DNA from: JAWWBN01 sp033720955
GTDB lineage: Bacteria > Acidobacteriota > Thermoanaerobaculia > Multivoradales > JAHEKO01
DNA length: 6,521 bases
NCBI GenBank assembly: GCA_033720955.1
Contig: JAWWBN010000216.1
Coordinates: 1 to 6,521 of the forward strand
Direction: 5' to 3'
The notes under the pieces were generated by a model. That model had not been told where the DNA came from. It saw only the letters and a list, made by a program, of their open reading frames with translations, and ran no database searches. A program made the translations under genes and the position numbers. Positions 1 through 6,521 of the stretch are shown here, one piece after another; position 1 is the first letter of the stretch, and every line of letters begins with the position of its first letter.

Positions 1-181
1 CCACGATGAAGAGAAAGAAGGGAAAGACGAGGTCGGTCGGCGTCCATCCGTGCCAGGTCGCGTGGGCCAGAGGAGGGTAGATGTGGCTCCAGCTCCCCGG
101 GTTGTTGACCAGGATCATCCCCGCGATCGTGAGACCGCGGAAGGCGTCGAGCGACGCGAGCCGGTCGGGTCGTAGCTCCAT
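1..181 (-). CDS. HGSNAT/DUF5009 (NagX-type) membrane protein, N-terminal part only
   Basis: Reading the complement from an ATG at 181-179 gives 60 uninterrupted codons that run off the left edge, so the 3' end is missing. The protein begins MELRPDRLASLDAFRG and continues through an ILVNNPGSWSHIYPPL segment to HATWHGWTPTDLVFPF. This is the hallmark N-terminus of bacterial relatives of heparan-alpha-glucosaminide N-acetyltransferase (DUF5009/NagX). His40, in the HATWHG motif, lines up from memory with the proposed acetyl-accepting histidine of human HGSNAT. Two hydrophobic stretches are visible: residues 17-27, and the start of a membrane helix at 51-60. Family members are multi-pass inner-membrane proteins, often encoded in GlcNAc or chitin utilisation loci; transport or acetylation of amino sugars is proposed for them. 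The divergent hexosaminidase next door supports an amino-sugar role. No Shine-Dalgarno site precedes the ATG. An in-frame GTG at 202-200 would add seven residues but has no better site. The family call is firm; the reaction catalysed is inferred. Confidence 0.9.
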   Translation of the reverse strand, partial: MELRPDRLASLDAFRGLTIAGMILVNNPGSWSHIYPPLAHATWHGWTPTDLVFPFFLFIV

Positions 182-182
182 C

Positions 183-2804
183 TTGTTGCGGCGTTCTATC
201 ACCTGGGGGGCGATCGCGGTCGCTTTCTGGGCGCCGCCGGTCGCCGGCGAGCCGGAGAGGGCCGCCGGCCTGGCGCACCCCGAGCTGGCTCTCCGGTTCG
301 AGCTTCTCGACAACGTGGTGGGCGGGGAGAGCCGCTTCCGCGCCGCCTTCACCCTCGAGAACCGGGGTCGCACGGCCCTCCCGGCCGCCGGCTGGGCGGT
401 CTATTTCAACTTCCTTCCGGTGCCCGACAGGGTCGAGGCGCCGGTGGTCCTCGAGAGGGTCAACGGCGACCTGCGCCGTCTCGCCCCGGGGCCGGGCTTC
501 CCGCCGCTTCGGCCGGGGGAGGAGCTCGTGGTCGTCTTCACCGCCCCCGGGGCGCTGATCAACGACTCCGCCGCGCCGGCGGGGCCCTACTTGGTGGTCG
601 GGGAGGGCGCCTCCGACGAGCGGACGGCGTCGCTGGCGGGCTACGCCGTCGCGCCCCTGCCGCCGGAGAGGATCCGCCGCTCGGCCGACGACCGGGTGCC
701 GGTGCCCACCCCGGCGTCGCGCTTCGAGGCCAACCGGCGGCTCGGGGCGGCGCCGGTCGCGCCGGTTCCCATCGTGCCCACCCCGGTGCGCTTCCGGCGG
801 GGCCCGGGAGTCCTGCGTCTGACGACCCCGGTTCGCGTCGCCCGGCCCGAGGCCCTGGCCGGCGAGGCGGAGCTCGCGGTCGAGGCCCTGGCCGCCTGGC
901 GGGCCGGGGCGCCGCGGGCGGTGCCGGCCGGCGAGACGGCGCAGATCCGGCTCCGTCTGGGCCCGGTGGAGGTCGGCGGGTCGCCGCGCCGCGCCGGCGA
1001 CACGGCCTACCGGCTGGAGATCGACCCGGGGAGCGGCGTCGAGATCGTGGGCACGGATCCGGCGGGCGTCTTCTACGGAGTCCAGAGCCTGCTCGCCCTG
1101 CTGCCGCCCGGCGGGCCGGCGGCGGGGGAGCCGCTCCAGCTCCCCGAGGCGCGGGTGGAGGATGCCCCCCGCTTCGCCTATCGCGGTCTCCACCTGGACG
1201 TCGCTCGCAACTTCCAGACCGCGGAGACGGTGCGTCGGCTGATCGATCTCGCCGCCTTCCACAAGCTGAACCGCTTCCATTTCCACCTCACCGACGACGA
1301 GGGCTGGCGGGTCGAGGTGGCGGGCCTTCCGGAGCTGGTGGAGGTCGGCGGTCGCCGCGGCCACACCGCCACCGGTCTCGACCACCTGCCGCCGTCGTTC
1401 GGATCGGGTCCCGATCCGGCCCGGGGCCACGGCAGCGGGCACTACACCCGGGCCGAGCTGGTGGAGATCGTCCGGCACGCCCGCCGGCGGCACGTCCAGG
1501 TGGTGCCGGAGATCGACCTGCCCGGTCACGCCCGTGCCGCCATCCGGGCGATGGAGAGCCGCGCAGCCCGGCGGATCGCCGACGGGCGAGCGGAGGAGGC
1601 CGCCGCCTTCCGCCTCCGCCACCCGGACGACCGCTCCGAGTACCGGTCGGTCCAGGGGTGGGACGACAACGTCGTGGATGTCTGTCTGCCGTCGACCTAC
1701 CGCTTCGTGGAGCGGGTGGTGGACGAGCTGGTGGCGGTCTGGAGCGAGGCCGGCGGGCGGCTCGAGACCGTCCACGTGGGCGGCGACGAGGTGCCGGCCG
1801 GGGTGTGGGAGGGATCCCCCGCCTGCGCGGCGCTCGTCGAGCGGGACCCGTCCGTGGGCTCGGCGGCGGATCTGCCGGCGTACTTTCTGGCCCGGATCGG
1901 CCACATCCTGAAGGCGCGCGGCCTCGCCACGGGCGGTTGGGAGGAGATCGCCCTGGAGTCCGGTGGCCACGGAGCCGGGGTCAAGCGACCGAGCGGAGCC
2001 GCCCTCGCCCGGGGCTTTAGGCCGTGGGTGTGGAACAACGTCTGGGGCTGGGGCGCCGAGGACCTCGGCTACCGGCTGGCCAACGCCGGCTTCGAGGTGG
2101 TGCTCGCCAACGCCACCAACCTCTACTTCGACCTGGCCTACGAGAACCATCCGCGCGAGCCGGGCTACGCCTGGGCGGGGTTCGTGGACACCCGGAAGGG
2201 GTGGGGCTTCGAGCCGCTCGACATCTACCTCGACGTCGAGAGCGACCTCCTGGGACGGCCTCTCGCGGCCGAGACCCGCGCCGGGTGGCGCCGTCTCACG
2301 CCGGCCGGCCGGCGGTCGGTCCGAGGCATCCAGGGCCAGCTCTGGGGCGAGAACGCGCGCGGCCGCGAGGCCCTCGAGTATCTGGCCTTCCCCAAGCTCC
2401 TGGGTCTGGCCGAGCGCGCCTGGGCGCCGCGGCCGGCGTGGTCGTCGGAGCCCGACCCGGAGATCCGCGGCGGCCTGCGCGACGCGGCCTGGAGCGACTT
2501 CGCCCAACGCCTGGGGCGAAGAGAGCTGCCCCGCCTGGACTGGCTCTTCGGCGGCGTGGCGTACCGGCTGCCGCCCCCCGGGGCGGTGGTGGAGGGGGGC
2601 GTCCTGCGGGCCAACGTCGCCTACCCGGGCCTCGCCATCCGCTACGCGGCGGGCGGCGGCGATCCGACGGCCGACTCGCCCCGGTATGAGGGGCCGGTCG
2701 CCGTGGGCGAGGGCCCGGTGCGGCTGCGGGTCTTCGACAGCCGCGGCCGGGGCGGCCGGGTCGTCGAGGTGCGGGAGGCGGCCGCCCCCGGAGGCGCTCC
2801 CTGA
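183..2804 (+). CDS. Secreted GH20 beta-N-acetylhexosaminidase (chitobiase type)
   Basis: An exo-acting beta-N-acetylhexosaminidase (EC 3.2.1.52) that removes terminal GlcNAc from chitobiose, chitin oligomers or peptidoglycan fragments by substrate-assisted catalysis. Numbered from TTG 183 (873 aa), it shows the four-domain chitobiase layout. An N-terminal CHB_HEX beta-sandwich spans about 34-160 (WAVYFNFLP motif). A GH20b alpha/beta domain follows at about 194-325 (PIVPTPVRF). The GH20 barrel spans about 331-750, and a C-terminal CHB_HEX_C immunoglobulin-like domain about 796-863. The barrel carries FHLTDDEGWR (367-376), PEIDLPGHA (442-450) and HVGGDE with the catalytic pair Asp535-Glu536 (codons 1785-1790), plus QGQLWGEN (717-724). 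Length and Asp-Glu position closely match Serratia chitobiase (about 885 aa, Glu540). Residues 1-22, LRRS then a hydrophobic run to PPVAG, look like a Sec signal peptide with no lipobox cysteine, so export to the periplasm or outside is expected. The start is uncertain. TTG 183 or 186 places the signal peptide at the N-terminus, while the frame is open back to ATG 81, and GTG 129 is also in frame. The divergent NagX-like gene points to GlcNAc utilisation. Confidence 0.95.
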   Translation: MLRRSITWGAIAVAFWAPPVAGEPERAAGLAHPELALRFELLDNVVGGESRFRAAFTLENRGRTALPAAGWAVYFNFLPVPDRVEAPVVLERVNGDLRRLAPGPGFPPLRPGEELVVVFTAPGALINDSAAPAGPYLVVGEGASDERTASLAGYAVAPLPPERIRRSADDRVPVPTPASRFEANRRLGAAPVAPVPIVPTPVRFRRGPGVLRLTTPVRVARPEALAGEAELAVEALAAWRAGAPRAVPAGETAQIRLRLGPVEVGGSPRRAGDTAYRLEIDPGSGVEIVGTDPAGVFYGVQSLLALLPPGGPAAGEPLQLPEARVEDAPRFAYRGLHLDVARNFQTAETVRRLIDLAAFHKLNRFHFHLTDDEGWRVEVAGLPELVEVGGRRGHTATGLDHLPPSFGSGPDPARGHGSGHYTRAELVEIVRHARRRHVQVVPEIDLPGHARAAIRAMESRAARRIADGRAEEAAAFRLRHPDDRSEYRSVQGWDDNVVDVCLPSTYRFVERVVDELVAVWSEAGGRLETVHVGGDEVPAGVWEGSPACAALVERDPSVGSAADLPAYFLARIGHILKARGLATGGWEEIALESGGHGAGVKRPSGAALARGFRPWVWNNVWGWGAEDLGYRLANAGFEVVLANATNLYFDLAYENHPREPGYAWAGFVDTRKGWGFEPLDIYLDVESDLLGRPLAAETRAGWRRLTPAGRRSVRGIQGQLWGENARGREALEYLAFPKLLGLAERAWAPRPAWSSEPDPEIRGGLRDAAWSDFAQRLGRRELPRLDWLFGGVAYRLPPPGAVVEGGVLRANVAYPGLAIRYAAGGGDPTADSPRYEGPVAVGEGPVRLRVFDSRGRGGRVVEVREAAAPGGAP

Positions 2805-2871
2805 GTCGGCTCGTCCGCGCTCCGGCCCGCGGCCCCCGGATGGACACCGGTCCGCCCGGGTCCGGCCGCGG

Positions 2872-4866
<1,995 letters not shown>

Positions 4867-4870
4867 GAAG

Positions 4871-4878
4871 CCTCCTCT
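4871..4878 (-). promoter_or_regulatory. Shine-Dalgarno site of the S9 peptidase gene
   Basis: On the minus strand AGAGGAGG is followed by CTTC and then the ATG at 4866-4864. It is an almost perfect anti-16S match, and it fixes the start of the peptidase at the codon that also gives a proper signal peptide. It is much stronger than anything upstream of the two head-to-head genes at the left end of the window. Confidence 0.85.
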
Positions 4879-4904
4879 CGGCGATTTCCGGGGAATCTAG
4901 CAGC

Positions 4905-4936
4905 CCGGCGGGGACGAGCCGAGCAGGCTCCGCCGG
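4905..4936. other. GC-rich two-tier hairpin upstream of the S9 peptidase gene
   Basis: CCGGCGG at 4905-4911 pairs perfectly with CCGCCGG at 4930-4936 (7 bp). Inside it AGCC at 4917-4920 pairs with GGCT at 4926-4929 around a five-base loop. This leaves a five-base bulge (4912-4916) on one side only, since 4929 and 4930 are adjacent. In the minus-strand transcript it lies between the regulator stop codon and the Shine-Dalgarno site of the peptidase. No T-run follows it, so it is not a classical intrinsic terminator. A transcript-stabilising, attenuating or processing element is possible. In DNA this GC-rich, chance pairing must also be considered. Confidence 0.45.
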
Positions 4937-4939
4937 CGC

Positions 4940-4957
4940 AGCGGGGCGAGCCCCGCT
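4940..4957 (-). terminator. GC-rich stem-loop overlapping the stop of the winged-helix/TPR gene (possible weak terminator)
   Basis: AGCGGGG (4940-4946) and CCCCGCT (4951-4957) form a perfect 7-bp stem around a four-base loop (CGAG on the plus strand, CTCG in the minus-strand transcript). The stem takes in the last two bases of the TAG stop codon (4958-4956). It is the strongest short inverted repeat I found and sits exactly where a 3'-end hairpin would. The bases after it in the minus direction are GC-rich, with no U-tract. It could therefore end transcription poorly, protect the 3' end of the regulator mRNA, or act with the adjacent hairpin to lower read-through into the peptidase gene. Confidence 0.4.
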
Positions 4958-6521
4958 AGAGCACCGCGAAAGCGCCGAGGCCGACCCGACGGGCGAGCTC
5001 GGGGAACCAGGGCTGGTCGCGGGCCGCCGCGGCGAGGGGCTCGACGCCGATGCAGAGGAGGTAGGGGTCCCGCTCGTCGGCGGCGCGCTCGAACCAGGCG
5101 CGGGCCGCCTCGCTCCGGCCGGCGGCCAGCTCGGCGGCGGCATGGAAGAGGGGGGATACGTACTCGCTCCGGGCCCGTTGCTCGAGCTCCGCGGCGACCG
5201 CGGCCGCCTCGTCGGCGCGACCCGCCCGAGCCAGGACCAGCGCCAGCCAGGGCAGGAAGGTGGGCGCCCGGCCCGAGGCGGCCAGCAGCGGCTGCAGCGT
5301 GGCGAGGCTTTCGTCGAGGGCGCCGGTCTCGGCCAGCGCCAGCGCGATCGCCAGGATGGCGAGAGGCGAGCGGCGGTCGATCTCGAGGGCCCGCGCGCCG
5401 GCGGCCAGCGCCTCCCGCGGTCTTCCGGCGCGGTGGAGGTTGCAGGCGGCCAGGGCGTGCGCGTAGGGCGACAGCGGATCGCGGCTCAGGGCCCGCCGGT
5501 CGAGCTCGACGGCTTCGTCGTGCCGCCCCTGGTAGGAGCAGAGCACCGAGTACCAGTGCAGTGGGGTCACACTGTCGGGGGAGAGCTCGATGGCGCGGCG
5601 CAGCACCGCCTCGCCGGCCTCCCAGTCGCGGTCGAAGCTGAAGAGAACGAGGCCCAGGGCGGCGTGCGCCTCCGGCGAGGAGTCGTCCAGGCCGAGCGCC
5701 CTCTCGGCGGCGGCGCGAGCCCGGGGAAAGGCCGACTTGGGCGGCAGATAGGCGTAGTGCCCCAGGAAGCTGTAGGCATCGGCCAGCCCGGCCGTTGGCA
5801 GCGGATACTCCGGGTCCTCTTCCGCCGCCTGCTCGAACAGGGCGATGGCGGCCCACAGGTCGTCCTCGTAGCGGCTGGCGGCCCGCTGAAGACCCTTCAG
5901 ATAGAGCTCGTAGGCGGCCACGCTGCGCGGCTGCGGCCGGCCCCGGGCGGCCTCGGGCAGGATGCCCAGGGTCGCCGCGAGGGTCGTCACGACCGAGTGC
6001 GCGATCTCCTCCTGGATGACGAGCACGTCGTCCATCTGGCGGTCGAACTGCTCGGAGAGGAGGTGGAAGCCGTCCTGGGCGGAGATGAGCTGGGCGGTGA
6101 CCCGAAGCCGGCGTCCCTCCTTGCGGATGCTCCCCTCGAGGACCACATCGGCGCCGAGCTCGTCGCCGATCCGGCGCACGTCCGCCGCCCGGCCCTTGAA
6201 CTGGAAGGCCGAGGTCCTCGCCACGACCCGCAGCTCTGGCACCCGCGCCAGGGTGTGGATCAGCTCCTCGGCCATGCCGTCGCACAGGTAGTCCTGATCG
6301 CGCTCGCGGCTCATGTCGGCGAAGGGCAGCACCGCGATCGTCCGCGCCGGAGGCTCCTCGGCCGCGGCGCCGGGAGAGGCCGGCTCGACCGGCGCGATCA
6401 GCCGATAGCCGCGGCGCGGGATGGTCTCCAGGAAGCGGGGCGCCCGGGCCCCGTCGCACAGCGCCCGGCGCCGCGCCCAGACCGCGTTGGTGAGCCCCTG
6501 CGCGCTGACGAACACCCCGCG
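4956..6521 (-). CDS. Winged-helix / TolB-like (FlgO-type) / TPR transcriptional regulator, N-terminus cut by the window edge
   Basis: The frame is open from the right edge to TAG at 4958-4956 (521 codons seen). The apparent GTG start at 6515 is an internal valine of the DNA-binding domain. Numbering from that valine, residues 1-43 are the second half of an OmpR/CadC-type winged helix: a recognition-helix region (LTNAVWARRRAL), then the wing (ETIPRRGYRLIAPV). About 60 N-terminal residues should lie outside the window. After an Ala/Pro/Glu-rich linker (44-57) comes a TolB-like/FlgO-type domain at about 58-180, with IAVLPFADMS, DYLCDGMAEELI, VVARTSAFQFKG, LEGSIRKEG and a DRQMDDVLVIQEEIA stretch. 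Residues about 200-500 are consecutive TPR-like helix pairs, and the C-terminus DPYLLCIGVEPL...QPWFPELARRVGL is typical of this family. The protein probably binds DNA and senses a partner or ligand through the TPR region; its signal is unknown. Unlike CadC, no membrane helix separates the DNA-binding and downstream domains, so it looks cytoplasmic. The peptidase gene lies 89 bases downstream in the same direction and is a candidate target, but that is only inferred from position. Confidence 0.93.
   Translation of the reverse strand, partial: RGVFVSAQGLTNAVWARRRALCDGARAPRFLETIPRRGYRLIAPVEPASPGAAAEEPPARTIAVLPFADMSRERDQDYLCDGMAEELIHTLARVPELRVVARTSAFQFKGRAADVRRIGDELGADVVLEGSIRKEGRRLRVTAQLISAQDGFHLLSEQFDRQMDDVLVIQEEIAHSVVTTLAATLGILPEAARGRPQPRSVAAYELYLKGLQRAASRYEDDLWAAIALFEQAAEEDPEYPLPTAGLADAYSFLGHYAYLPPKSAFPRARAAAERALGLDDSSPEAHAALGLVLFSFDRDWEAGEAVLRRAIELSPDSVTPLHWYSVLCSYQGRHDEAVELDRRALSRDPLSPYAHALAACNLHRAGRPREALAAGARALEIDRRSPLAILAIALALAETGALDESLATLQPLLAASGRAPTFLPWLALVLARAGRADEAAAVAAELEQRARSEYVSPLFHAAAELAAGRSEAARAWFERAADERDPYLLCIGVEPLAAAARDQPWFPELARRVGLGAFAVL

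Noticed and set aside
105..133. TTGACC at 105-110 as a -35 box for the hexosaminidase gene
   Set aside because: No acceptable -10 element lies 16-18 bases downstream, and the bases are explained as the complement of conserved Val-Asn-Asn codons of the NagX-like gene.
2805..2871. Possible bidirectional terminator between the convergent hexosaminidase and peptidase genes
   Set aside because: Only short imperfect GC inverted repeats are present, such as TCCGG/CCGGA at 2821-2840 and a 4-bp GGAC/GTCC stem around 2842-2853. There is no T-run on either strand, so I could not support a terminator.
4897..6459. A 520-codon minus-strand frame lying across the regulator gene
   Set aside because: It is a frame-shifted shadow of the TPR gene. 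The real frame shows the winged-helix wing, TolB-like/FlgO-type and TPR motifs, while this one is Arg/Gly/Ala-rich without motifs.

Overview
The window is very GC-rich (roughly 70% or more by eye) and carries four protein-coding genes, two of them cut by the window edges. The strong G/C preference at third codon positions, and the combination of a winged-helix/TPR regulator, a secreted S9 peptidase and a secreted GH20 hexosaminidase, fit a high-GC saprophytic bacterium. Acidobacteriota (for example Thermoanaerobaculia-like lineages) is my best guess, with Gemmatimonadota or Xanthomonadales-like Gammaproteobacteria as alternatives. The taxon is an inference, not something read directly.

Layout: (1) Positions 1-181, minus strand: the first 60 codons of a NagX-type membrane protein of the heparan-alpha-glucosaminide N-acetyltransferase (HGSNAT)/DUF5009 family, running off the left edge. 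(2) About 183-2804, plus strand: a full-length, secreted, four-domain GH20 beta-N-acetylhexosaminidase (chitobiase type), transcribed away from the first gene and starting practically at the same base. (3) 2805-2871: a short convergent spacer without a clear terminator. (4) 2872-4866, minus strand: a complete secreted S9-family serine peptidase with an intact Ser-Asp-His triad and a strong Shine-Dalgarno site. (5) 4867-4955: a spacer holding two GC-rich hairpins. (6) 4956-6521, minus strand: the C-terminal part of a winged-helix/TolB-like (FlgO-type)/TPR regulator, whose DNA-binding domain is cut by the right edge.

Functional picture: genes 1 and 2 form a divergent pair for amino-sugar scavenging. 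The exported hexosaminidase would release GlcNAc from chitin or peptidoglycan oligomers, and the NagX-like membrane protein would handle the amino sugar at the membrane. The S9 peptidase is also exported and would trim peptides. It follows the regulator in the same direction, so the regulator may control it or simply be a neighbour. I see no RNA gene, CRISPR array, insertion sequence or clear sign of recent transfer. The content is mostly recognisable. The least ordinary points are the head-to-head gene starts at 181/183, the double hairpin at 4905-4957, and a CadC-like regulator without a membrane segment.
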